From: Antedon bifida
Taxonomy: Eukaryota > Echinodermata > Crinoidea > Comatulida > Antedonidae
Assembly (NCBI GenBank): GCA_963402885.1
Contig: OY727097.1
Coordinates: 12,586,001 to 12,650,000 of the forward strand
DNA length: 64,000 nt
Reading direction: 5' to 3'
A program made the position numbers and the translations under genes. Positions 1 to 12,300 of this stretch are shown piece by piece. The notes under the pieces are model-generated. The model was given only the letters and a program-made list of their open reading frames with translations. It had not been told where the DNA came from and did no database searches. The number at the start of each line of letters is the position of its first letter. Within the stretch, counting starts at the first letter, position 1.

Positions 1-1340
1 ACAGTAAATGGAACTGATCCTTGTACATACAAAGATGACCTTGGTTGTCTCTTCTCTTTTAACTTTGTTATGAATGGAACAATGGAGGTGATTCTGGTAC
101 AGAAAATAACATGTAAGTAATGTAAAAAGAAAACCCCAGCAAAATGATACCCAATACATTGTCTAAAGCTCTGTCTACACTATCAAACTTTATGTGACAA
201 AAACATGTTATGTGCCCATATATGGTGATGAAAACTACCGTAATGGGTACATTACATCTTTTTGTCAAACTATTTTGATAGTGTAGACATAGAGCTATAT
301 ATTGAGATCTCTGTGCACTTCACACACACACCTTCATGTATACAGTATACATCCCCTCATTTGACAGGGACAATTTGATGGACATCAGCAGGCATTATGA
401 AATTATGAAAGAGTACAAGTAACCTGTATTCTTTGTATATTAAACATCTTTTATTTTTCAATTTGAGACATGCACTTCATTAATATACTAGACTTGTTTG
501 TACAAAGTATGTGAAATGCATGATAGAGTTAGAGTGAAACAAATGATTGTAATGGCTTTTTTGTAGGAAATATTTGCAGAAAAATAAATGTCAGTGCAGC
601 AAACACGGCTTGTCTTGATTCAACATGTGCAACACTTCATGTTAATAATTTATATGAATGTTTATCAACATGTGGTACTTTATTTTCAGCTTGCCCAGAA
701 GGAATAGATGCCTTATGGCTGGCTATTGGCATCATTATTGGTATATTACTAGTTGGTCTAGCCCTTCTGCTGGCCTGGAAGATAGCTACATATATATATG
801 ACAAACGAGAATATGCTAAATTTTTTAAAGAGTTAGAAAATGCACGAACAGATGCAGTAAGGAATGATTATTTTTCTTATCTTGTAGTTAATAATGTTTA
901 TTTATTTATTATTTATGGTTTCCCTATAAAGACCAGACCATTTTTATGTAGAGTCACCACTACATAGCATCCAAGTTCACTGTAGCTGATGTTCCAAGAA
1001 AACATTATTTATTTTAAACATTTCTATTTGCATTTGAACTCTCTATCTATCTCTATATCTATTTCTAGTATGATTATGATGTATCGTAGTATTGTAATTG
1101 AAAATGTTAAATCTAACAGTACTAGTAAATACCTTTAATTAAAAGTATAAGTATATATTTATGTCAATTTCTGTGATTAACATGCATTGCATTGGAACAT
1201 TAGCATTGAAAATACTAATTGAAATTTAATTATATGTTAATGAAAATATTACCTAGACATACTTGCCTTTCTTTCAGAATATAAATCCCCTTTTTAAATC
1301 TTCTACAACAACCTACAAGAATCCAACATATGGTAAATAG
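1..1340 (+). CDS. Integrin beta subunit, last three exons (5' part outside window)
   Basis: Three exons are seen: 1-112 (donor GTAAGT), 690-856 (acceptor TTTTCAG, donor GTAAGG) and 1278-1340 ending in TAG. Phases agree. Exon 1 encodes the end of the membrane-proximal ectodomain (…DDLGCLFSFNF…). The middle exon encodes a single transmembrane helix (LWLAIGIIIGILLVGLALLL) followed by the cytoplasmic WK-I-x-x-x-x-D-R/K-x-E-F/Y-x-K-F signature of integrin beta chains, here WKIATYIYDKREYAKFFKE. The last exon carries two talin/kindlin-type motifs, NPLF and NPTY, separated by SSTTTYK, the usual tail layout. Integrin beta pairs with an alpha subunit at the plasma membrane and links matrix to actin. 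The first motif is NPxF rather than NPxY. A possible poly(A) signal AATAAA lies at 1514-1519. The subtype cannot be assigned from the tail alone. Confidence 0.95.
167..296. repeat. MITE with inverted ends in an integrin intron
   Basis: The left end reads AGCTCTGTCTACACTATCAA and the right end, reverse-complemented, reads AGCTCTATGTCTACACTATC. Both continue inward to a matching TGACAAAAA, so about 35 bp per side can pair. It is about 130 bp with no coding capacity. It is a small non-autonomous DNA element; superfamily unassigned. Confidence 0.75.
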
Positions 1341-4300
1341 AAGGTTTTATGCAAGATGTTGATACCTGTTGCCAAACAAGACCTCATTCAGAACCATCCA
1401 ACAAGGCCCGATCAATTTGATAACTGATACACAGTGATACTAGACTAAACGATATCAGAATAATAATTTATGGCCAAGTTCAGACAGTAACTCATCAAGC
1501 CTGTTATCAGAAAAATAAATGCCCACTAGGCCACAACTGACATCAGATCAATGTGACTTGTCCAGATCCACAAGGAATGTTAACATACCATGAGATACTC
1601 TCCACTAGGCCACACAGTAGGATGTCAGATCAAAGTGGCTTGTCCAGATGCACAAGGAATGTTCAGATAATTCCAAGAGGCCTAACATCACTTCAACATA
1701 ACATAAACCAAGGCAAGCCATGCATAAACAACATGATTTATTATCAGACAATAGTTGTTATTAGAGTAACTGGTTAAGTTGCTACACAACTACAAGAAAA
1801 GTATATAAATTGTTTTGCAATATTAAACCTTTCATAGATGACTGTGATGATAATGCCACACCTTTTATGGCAATTAAATAAGTTTAATAGATTAAAAGAA
1901 ATACAATTGTAATAGTGACTATCAAACATGCCTTGTGAATGATGGCTCCTCTGTTAGTAAGACATATTACTCATCAATACCGGCGTTTTGTATGGTATTT
2001 GTAAACCCGGGTGTTTTACTTATTATGGTTTAGCTGGTATCCAGATAAAGATCCCAGAAATACCTTCAAATAATATTTAATAATACCAGATGATGTAGGC
2101 CAACACAAAATATACCACATAATTATATAAAATGGTCTGATACCTGAAACTAACAACCAGAGCATCTTGTCAAACAGAATTCACAACAGGTATCTGACAT
2201 GAATTTTCTGTACTATAACTTGAAGTATTAATTGATTGGCTAGAGAGCTAACTCCATATTTAACAATAAATTGTTCTATTCATTACCATAAAAAAATAAG
2301 TAATTTATAAAAACTGGACTGTACGTTTATGTATGTTTATATTTAAAAATATATATATATATATATATTTTCTGACTCATGTATTCTTCATAATATTGTA
2401 AGTTATTGTTTTATATTAATTATTACTAAATAATATTTTTTAACAGATACAGCAGATAATTTTAAAGCACCAGCACTGTCTCATCATTTTGCTGTAACAT
2501 AGTTAGCACTCTAGTCAATCTATTAATACCTCAATGGTACTAGATCATGCTGAATTTGGTGCTAAGTTGCAATATGTGATAAAATTAGAGGTTGACAAAA
2601 AAAATTACGATTTAAGAATAAATTAGAGTAGCGTATAGTGGTGTGGCCATGTCATCTGCCTTTAAAAAAAAGTGCTTTATTTTATTTAAGATAAATATTT
2701 TATATAAAACATGTTATCTGTTCACATATTTTTTAAATTATAATATCTTATATTATGACAGTATAGTGAGCTTACCAAAAGTACTGTAATTGGTTACTCT
2801 ATAGTGAACCTTAAAACACAGTACTGACTGTATAAATAAGAACTCCCAGCCAGTGTTCAAGGGAAACTCTATTAAGCTTGGTTCCCACGTGACTAGGACG
2901 CAGTACAAGGACGTAAGCCGCAACGCAAGTTCGAATAATCTTTTGCGTTGTGGCTTACGTCATTGCATTGTGTCATTGCATTGTGTCATATTGGTAACCA
3001 GACTTTAAGGGGACACTGGTCCTAAAGGTGTCCCCTTAATACAGTTTCCACTGTAATATTTATGCAGGTACATAACAAAGATGGGGGAATTTTCCCTCTT
3101 CTATAAAAATATCCTAAATATCTAGTTTTTTGATTTGATGATAATTCTCCAATTTATACATGGATATGTTTCAAAAGTTTAATTATTAAATTAATACATA
3201 AAAGTAATATAAAGCTAAAAAGAATATTTATAATGTTTAAAGTATTGAAAACGTCAAAAATCTTATATTTATCCTTCCTTAAATTCACGATATACACTTA
3301 CTACTGTTTTTTTTCTTGGACCATTCGGCAATGTATTCATTCTCTATTATACAATCACAGGTCAATACATAATATTTTTTCTTCTAAATTTGACTCCATT
3401 TACATTAGTTTCAAAACTGTACAAAGGTCATATAAAAGGCAAACTGTTCCATACTGTTGGGTACTATAAACATTAATAAGCAATACTGGTTGTAAAATCA
3501 TATTGTAATATTACTACTTACTACTGTTTTAAGTTTGTATTTATTATTACTTTGTTATTGTATGTGTATATTATTACTTATTTAAGAGATAAAAGATGTT
3601 TACTATATAATTTCAATATAAAATGTAATAACAAAAAGAGATAACAACGTTTATGAACCATCAAGATCAAACAATAATACAATAATATACCGTAACACAT
3701 CGAAAAGAAGTCCATCTCGATATCAAGCCTATTAGGCTTCTTTTCAAGATTCTATGGGCTTCTTTTTCGAAATATACTGTTTTATAATGTCAAAGGAATA
3801 GAAATTTATGATCGTGTTATTATACGGTATCGATATATTAATGACATTGCAACCATTTTTAACCATGGACTCGTATATTTATTCTACAATTTATTGTTTT
3901 CCAAATGCTACTTTTAGTTCATCTTGCATCTTCTTCTTGTCTGCTTCCTTGGCAAATATATAAAATTGGCAGAGAATGTTTTAAAAATCAGATATGAAAA
4001 ATCATTAATTTAATCATTTTGCCATTAGATTTTGTATTAGAATAATTTAATTCAAGTTTAATGTCAATCTTTAAATAGACATGTTTGATGAAATAACCGT
4101 CTTAAAAAAAACTGTTTACCGGTACATTATTGATTTTTTTTAGTATCAATGTGGTAGTGGTAGTCAAAACATTGAGTATTTAGTAAATTTAATATAAACC
4201 AATTCTTATTGTATTTTAGGCCTATGTAAGAGCACAAGCTCGTCCAAGGATGTCGGGTCGTTCGGTTCAAAATAATTCTAATCCTAAGGTGCCCTTTTCA

Positions 4301-6325
4301 AGTTAGAAACCAGCAGCGAAAGTGGTAAATAGGCCTCATGACAATTATTTGGCAAATCATTCATCTACTACTATACTAGGCCTATAGCTATATTTTCTTT
4401 TAAAAATCTTGGCTATGGACTAGGAACAGCGAAGAGTAAGACTCGTTCATCTTTGAAAATTACAGTACAAAGCTCCCGGCCCTTCAAAAAAACATCAACA
4501 ATACCAAAGTTGATATTGCTTTTTATTTTATTGTGAATTACTATAAAATAGTGTATTTATGTAATTATTAAATAATATATACTAAACACAATCACATCTA
4601 ACCCAATTCTGTGACAATAAAAAAAAGGTTTATCTGATTTTCCAACAGCATTTTTTATATAATCTTGTAATATATTTAGGCCTATAACTTAGTTTACACA
4701 ATTTTATTTTTATTTATTTTTGTAAATAATTGTATCTGATATTAATGTTGTACTAGCAGAAAGAGATCGGCAATAATAAATAGCTATGTGTGGCCATGAA
4801 GGCACCGACTTCAATTTGTATACCAGGTATAATATAGATCGCGTTTACTTATTATGAGTGTTGATATTAACTGTACGTGTATTTTGCCATATACTTTTCA
4901 TTAAATCAATTGACTTTAGTACAACCTTTACGTAACGTTATATTTTAGGATTATGAATGCTGCTTTATTAGTAGTATGGCCTGTGTGGTATATTACGGCG
5001 TTGTATCGTCTTCTCGTCTTTAAAATCGACAGCGTAGGACACTGCGATGTTTCGCAATGTCCAACAGATGAAGTAGTGCGCGCGGTGAGTGTCTTTAGAA
5101 CCATATGAATTTAGTGTATGTATATAATGTTTGAAACATTAAATTAGTTAAATTTAATCCGTAAGTGCCTTGAAAAAAAAGCTTGTAATATTTTGTATAG
5201 ATATTTATAGTATTAACCGTACACAAATGTTTTTATAATAGCTATATTATTATAGGATAATATCAAATAAAACACTTTATCACATCATTTTTTCCCTTTG
5301 TGTTACGTCATTGAATATAGCCTATATTCGTCTATTGATCCTTCTAATAATATAAGTTGTCAAAATAAAGTACCGGCACAAACATTTCTTTTATTTTACG
5401 ATCTATAAATTTATATTATAACTTAACTTAACATACGAATGAACAGTAATCTTTTACTTAACCACCAGCAGATAAATATGGATACTGTATGTAATAGGTC
5501 TATACTGTATTCATTTCTGCAACAGATTTTTATTTTATAATACGGTCGCGTTTAGTCTGAACTACGTGCGATTTTATGAAATTTTCAATACAGCACTAGT
5601 TTATAATATCAAAATGGTCAACTTTCTACAGAGCTTTACCATTTAAAATGCACACAATAAATGTCCTAAAACGTTGCCGGCCATTTTGAGAATTTCAAAT
5701 TATCATTTCATTGTCCGTCTTGTTAGCGTCACGCTCGTATTATGTACGGCGTACAAAACATACTTAACGAGGCCATTTTTTATGAACTAAAACGAAACAC
5801 GACATGTAATTTAAACTAATAATTCGTGCGATTACAGCGCCTCAGATGCCAAAAGCTGACAATGAAAATTATAGATGTACAATTTTTTTCCGATTAGTTG
5901 TTCCGAAAAATCATCATATTGCAAACTTATTTTTAGGATAGAGGATAATAATCATATTTCCATCACCGCATTTATAGGTTCTATACAGCGATTTGGCTTG
6001 AACTTGGTAAAAAAAATAACACATGACGTCTTATACGTATAATTCAAGCTTAACAGACACAGACTGGAACGCCCACTCACTGGAAATATTAATAAACAAA
6101 CAATAACTACTACAAACTTGTGGATCAAGTCTAGCGAATCACCTAACCGTACAATGTACACACGCAACAATAGCGGGCTAATCGTACACTGCATAAAGTT
6201 TTATTAGCTGGTCTAACTTATAAAATGATGATGGCTTCCAATTGGCCAGTGCAGTGCAGTCCTCTCCTACTCCAGAGTTTTATTCATTTTATATAGTCAC
6301 ATTAATATCAACTTCGTTTTACAAT
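1341..6325. other. Intergenic spacer between integrin and SLC22 genes
   Basis: Five kilobases of AT-rich sequence. It holds the putative integrin 3' UTR, a (TA)n tract near 2350-2370, a hairpin at 2910-2961 whose arms (GACGTAAGCCGCAACGCAAG and its near complement) pair, and a second perfect 12-bp-arm hairpin at 3005-3039 (TTAAGGGGACAC / GTGTCCCCTTAA). Both hairpins look like MITE pieces. Three weak exon-like stretches are listed separately. No full gene is recognised. Confidence 0.6.
3891..5084. other. Three unassigned exon-like stretches
   Basis: On the minus strand, 3955-3891 reads out as a short lysine-rich C-terminus (…KEADKKKMQDELKVAFGKQ, stop). On the plus strand, 4220-4306 follows an acceptor (GTATTTTAG) and encodes an Arg-rich end (AYVRAQARPRMSGRSV…PFSS, stop). 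Also on plus, 4953-5084 starts at ATG, encodes 44 residues beginning MNAALLVVWPVWYITALYRL and ends at a good donor GTGAGT in CpG-rich sequence. They could be terminal exons of a small minus-strand gene and small plus-strand genes, or chance. The family is not recognised and they are not shown to join. Confidence 0.25.
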
Positions 6326-9300
6326 ATGGATTTTGACGATGTTCTAAAACTTCTTGGCGACTTCGGTCGATATCAGAAGCGACAGTATGCCATGGTTTGC
6401 CTAATCGTCATTCCTGTTGCAATACATAGCCTATCGCATGTGTTTATCTCCGCTAAAACAGATCACTGGTGTGTCGTACCGGAGTTACAAAACTTTAATT
6501 GTACAAACAGTGATTCAGTCGAAAGGGATGCATGTATCAAAATAAAACAAAACTTAGCAAGACCTAAAGATGATATAAATACAATACCAAACGAAGCACA
6601 ATGCTGGATGTATACGAGCGAAGACATCACGGAAGCACTTTTTACAAACAACGTATCTCGAGAACTTGACATTACATTGTGTACAAATGGATGGGAATAC
6701 GATACCTCTCAGTACAAGTCAACTATCATCCAAGAGGTAAAGTCAAATATAGGTAGTTACGTAAACATCTAAAATAGTCCCATGCTATGATATGCTATAT
6801 GATACCGTAATATTGGTAAAAGTCTCAAAACTATCTTGCTTCAGCACTAGTGGAATGAGGTGAAGAAACCATCTCACCACCACTAACCACTGGAATCGCA
6901 TTGGCTCGAACCAGTGTATTGAGCTTCGAACAATTATTTTATATAATTAATTTCAAGCTGGACAAATTTTTATTTAATTTCCGGTCAACTAAAGGTCCAA
7001 TTCTATAAATGGCTCAGTCGCGCTATACGTGTCTTCTATTTCAAATTTTGCTGTTTTATATATTTTAATACAATTAATCGAAATCGTAATTGGTTGCCAA
7101 TAAAGGTTCAAATGTTTCTCAAATATGAACCCCTATAAGAATTATACGCGTTTGTTTCTTTTTGTAATACAAGTTCCTAGAGACACCGTGTCGAACCAGG
7201 GAGATACCTCTCCGAACAATGGTTAGAGAGCACATTATCTAGTACAAACCCATCCTTTAACTACAAAATTATCACAGAATTGGCGTTTTGTTGAGAAAAA
7301 TATTCCAGTGAGGGTTAAATGTCGACATTTTTGTAGGAGAGAATTTTAAGAGATATTGTACGCGTTGATGTTATAGCTGAATAGCATACGGTGGTAGAAA
7401 TTCACACTTTTCTGATTGTTGATCAATATGACAGTTTGTCTTTCTGTGTGGTACTGCAAGGACTGTATTATGGGGCTGGGAACAGGATTGCTGGGACAGA
7501 ATCTCCACTCACGCTCACGGAGGTTCAACTGTATTAACCATTTAAAAAAAGAAATGATTAGAAGGTCACTTTATCATGCACGATTGAGTGTGATGCTTTC
7601 CGTGTACACTTTGTAGTATATGATAAGTATAAATTGCAACGTTATATTGTCAGTATTATACAATAACATCTTTCATGAAATGTTTATTAATATGAATGAG
7701 TCCATGACTCTAATTGTTATGATGGTAGGCCAAATGGTATGAAATTTATAGGAATTAAAATTAGGCCAAGAAAATGTCAATAATGTGTCAATATATTTGT
7801 TAAAATATCGAATAATAGTCATAACTGCGTTACTTACAAAACAAGACATTTCAATTCCTTATAAATGCTTTGTGAGTATAAATAATGCCGGCGCCATCCA
7901 TTGAACTTAAATTACCACAACTCCAAACATTTCGTTTTAAATTCAAATGACACAAAAAAAGACCCGAACGTATCTTAAAATTATGCTGTATCAACCCTTT
8001 TTAATCAGGTAATCTTTAAAGAGTTGTTAGATAGTACATCAAATTTAATTTAGGTTTACCGAAAACTAAACTAAGTGGGTCAGGGTTATCAAATCTACGG
8101 TGGCCTGTAAGTGTCATTGCAACTTTTAAAAAATATCACGGCAATTTACAAAAAAGGCCACAGCAATTTAAAAAAAGCCACAGCACTTTTAAAAAAAGCC
8201 ACGGCAACTTTAATATAAAACATCACGGCAACTTAAAAATAAAACACATCAATTCAACAAAAATACCACGGCAACCTAAAAATGAAACACCCTGGCTTTT
8301 AAAAAAAATTGCCGTGGTTTATTTTGTAAATTGCCGTATATTTTTTGAAAGTTGCCGTGACGCTTAAAGGCCACCCTACACGCCACGATCGAAAGTATAT
8401 TCAATGAGTGTTCGCTCTACTTATAATGACGTCCTAATGATTGTGGTGGTGATTTTTCCCCCTTTGTTTGTTATTACGTTGGTAGGTGACATTGTTAGAG
8501 CTCATGAAGACACTGAATACAATTTCAAAGTAGCCTACTGCACATAATATATAATCGTAAAGAGCAAATGATGCATGTGATACGATTATAACGAGTCACA
8601 CAAATCAAAGTTAACTAAACGAATACCATGCACAGTTGTAGAATCACTAGTCCATAAGAAATTCGGCGAATCTCGGTTCGCCTGAGAAGCTGGTTCATCC
8701 TGAATCTGGACGTTGACTAGATCATTATCAATAATATAACTTTCCAGGACAACCTATGTAGTGCTTTCGAAGCTGGAAATGGGGTATCACGACATGTCCA
8801 CCATCGTATTTGGTAGGCCTACTTGTGAAATGTTAATTTACTAAGAGCATGGATAGAATACTTATTTTCTCCATTCTAGGAGAAAGTGGAGCTCTATAGC
8901 ATTCCTGGTAGTGTAATCGGTCTAATTGCACATATTTAGTTCAGACAGGAGGTGGCGCCAGTTGTGAAGTAACTCATCCAGGGACTCTACGTGCAAATTA
9001 TTGTAATTGAAATACTGCAATTTTGGCAATTCTTCAGTAAGATGTCTCTTTCGATACGTCTCTCTCTTTCGGACAATTTACTTCAACATAGCGGCGGTAT
9101 GACGACCAAGTACAGAGATCACGTCTAGCATGAGTTGGCTGTGGACGCTAATACATTATAATAAATCGTGATACACAAACTGCGGAAACCCCAATGGTTT
9201 ATGTTATGATTATAATACATACTCTCTAACGCAACTAAATAAGGGTTACAGTTTATACAATTTAATATTATTCCCCTTTGTAATCTAAGTGTATGTTGTT

Positions 9301-12300
9301 GTGCACTTTAACAAAGAATTACTTTTTGCTGTGGTTAGGAAAGACGACGATCGGCACAAAATAAGTCGAATACTAATGCCTTATTCAGAATGTTTGAATA
9401 AATAAAATACGAAAGTTGAAAGATAATTACAAGAAAGAGATAATAAACATATAAGGATCATTTAATATTAATATTTTGTTTGTATATGCTGTACAGCTTA
9501 CTGCATGTTTATTAAATCATTTACAGTATCAAATTTTGTAATGAAAATGTATAAGCAAGAAGGTTATCATATTATTACCAAACAGTGTTTAACGACGTCG
9601 ATATTACGAAGGCCTGTAATTGCCGTGGCTTTTTTCCGTGACACGTACTATTAACATTTTCTTTTAGTTTATCATTTGTAAACCATTATCTTGATTTTAC
9701 CAGTTTTTGTTTTATAATTTCAGTTTGATCTTGTCTGTGAAAAGGCCGCAAAGCCATCGCTTTCACAGTCAATTTTTTTTGTTGGAACACTAGTTGGTTC
9801 ACTTGTTTTTGGAGCTTTAGCGGACAAGTAAGTATTTTGGCATTTCCTAACTGAACAGACGACCGGCGACGTATTGGTCTTTCTGTAGTTTTTAAATGTA
9901 GGGGTATATGTAGTAAGTAGATTTTGATGAATGGTCTTACTTATATATTATCATTGCGAAATTCATATGTCAAATATATTTGCAACTAAACGCTTAATTA
10001 ATATAACATTCCAATTATTTATTGTTTTGTGTTGTTATATCAAATGAAACATCCTTGTTGGTGCTATGAGCTAAACAGCGAATGTTGTAACCGTACACAT
10101 AATTTCCATTGAATTGCTCTATAATCAAAATCACAGTTCGCATATGTACCGACTCAAATTATCTTTCATATACTAAACCACTCTTCCGTGACTTAAAAAC
10201 CTCAAATATCTTTGACATAAACAAATTACAGACATCCCTTTTCATATATCGACTTACCAATAAAATAATTCTTTCAATGACACTGTATTTGGGATTATGA
10301 TTTATTACATGATACAAATATGCATTTTTGTTTTAATTTTCTTCATAGGTTTGGTAGGAAACCTGTTTTGTTTTTAGCTGTAGGCTTACAGTGTGGCTCT
10401 GGAATATTAACTTCCTTTGTGAAATCGTTTGCTGCTTACACGGCGTTGCGATTCATCACGGCGGCAGCAAACATTGCTGTTTTCATCACTGCCTTTGTTA
10501 TAGGTAGAGTATTTTAATCTATTCATCACTGCCTTTGTTATAGGTAGAGTATTTTAATCTATTCATCACTGCCTTTGTTATAGGTAGAGTATTTTAATCT
10601 ATAACTTGAGTTATAATGCATCATGCTCTAGAACCCGCAAATGAAAACAATTTCAACAAATGCAAACAAACTGAAAATGGAAATGTCCTCAGCAAAAAAT
10701 GTAAAAATAAATATTATTAACCGCAAAATGTCAACAGAGCAAGTTAAATACAGACTTGGTGCATGTTAAAGGTTTTGCATTTACCGGTAATATATCTTTA
10801 CAGATTGAATAATTCATTTGGTCAAAATCTTTTTCAATAATATTATACACGAAAAAGATTACAACCAATGCACTAGAAATGGAATTTTTACATTTTGTTG
10901 TTACACTTGTTATACGTTTTTGTGAACATTTTTTACATTAGGAGCTCTGTGCAGATCTTCCATCACTGCCATAATATTTCTATTAAAACTAATACGATAT
11001 GCATAATCTTCGCTCAGTGCAGATCACCTAATTATATTATATATATTAATTAATTAGATAATTATGGTAGATCGAGTTTACTGTATTTTCAACAAAGATC
11101 GACACAATAACATATTGAAATAGTAGCTTGAGGCTAAACATAGCTCTGCTTTACTTTTCTTTAGTCGATGACTTTAGCGAACGACAACAACAATAGTTTT
11201 ACATTACATTCATGTGAATAATGGATGAAAAAAATCACCTTGTTTGGTCCTATCATTGATCAAGTGCTTCACTCGTTCAGTGCCCACCTTAACCAGATGA
11301 GACGCATAAACCAGGGAAGAGTTACTCTTCCCTGCATAAACCAATATGTCTGAACAGGGGCTGCCATAAGTGTCAGCAGTTATGATTTCAAATGCCTAAT
11401 GGAAGCAAGCTTCATATATAAATTATATACAGCACCCGATATTCCCAGATTCTTGTGAAAGCTCTAACCGTGCCAAACGTTGCTTAACTTTGGTGACCTG
11501 ACGAGAACCGATGTTTCAAAGCCGTATGCCTACATACATTATGCTTTAACGCTGACGAAAAAATATAATTATAAACAATAGTTACTTTCTTCCCGGAGCT
11601 ACCCTTTAAAAGTTTAATGTAAGTATACTAAATGCCAATTTACACAAACGATCGTTAACGGTAAGCGGAAAACAAAAATAGCCTATATAGAATCATGTTA
11701 TTTCGTATGACCTTTTACAAAACAAGGAGCGATTGAGTGGAACCCGCTCATGATAGATACAAATTCAACCTGGGACAAGCACAAGTTTTCACTACACTAA
11801 CCGCTCGAATTGTCTGTATAAATTGCCCTTAAACTGTACTAATACACTATAATAATGGTAATCATTGTTTATATCGATTCTCTTTAGGTACTGAGACTGT
11901 CGGTGTTTCCAAACGAACATATGCTGGACTTGTTATCGAATTCTTCTTTGCATTTGGTCTAATAATCATGGCAGGACTTGCATACTTTATCCGTGAATGG
12001 CGAACTTTACAGCTTGTGGCTAGTGTACCTGGGCTATTATATTTTCTTTATATACCGTAAGAGAAAGTTACAACACTGTATAAATACCGTTCCACTATTT
12101 GCATATTTTATTGTTTTATTGTCAAATATTCAAGTCCATAACAGGAGTTTTGCCCTTTCTTTGTAATTATTATAAATAATACAATACAAAGAGCGAAAGT
12201 AAATTGAAGTGATTAACATTTTTTCCCCATTCATTTATTTGGCACTGTGACCAGTGTAATGGTAAAACATGTATGAAAATGTTAAAAGCTATCAAATACG

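Noticed and set aside
6242-6325. Upstream in-frame ATG as the SLC22 start
   Set aside because: The extra 28 residues match nothing in the family, whereas [17 protein letters not shown] at 6326 is the conserved N-terminus.
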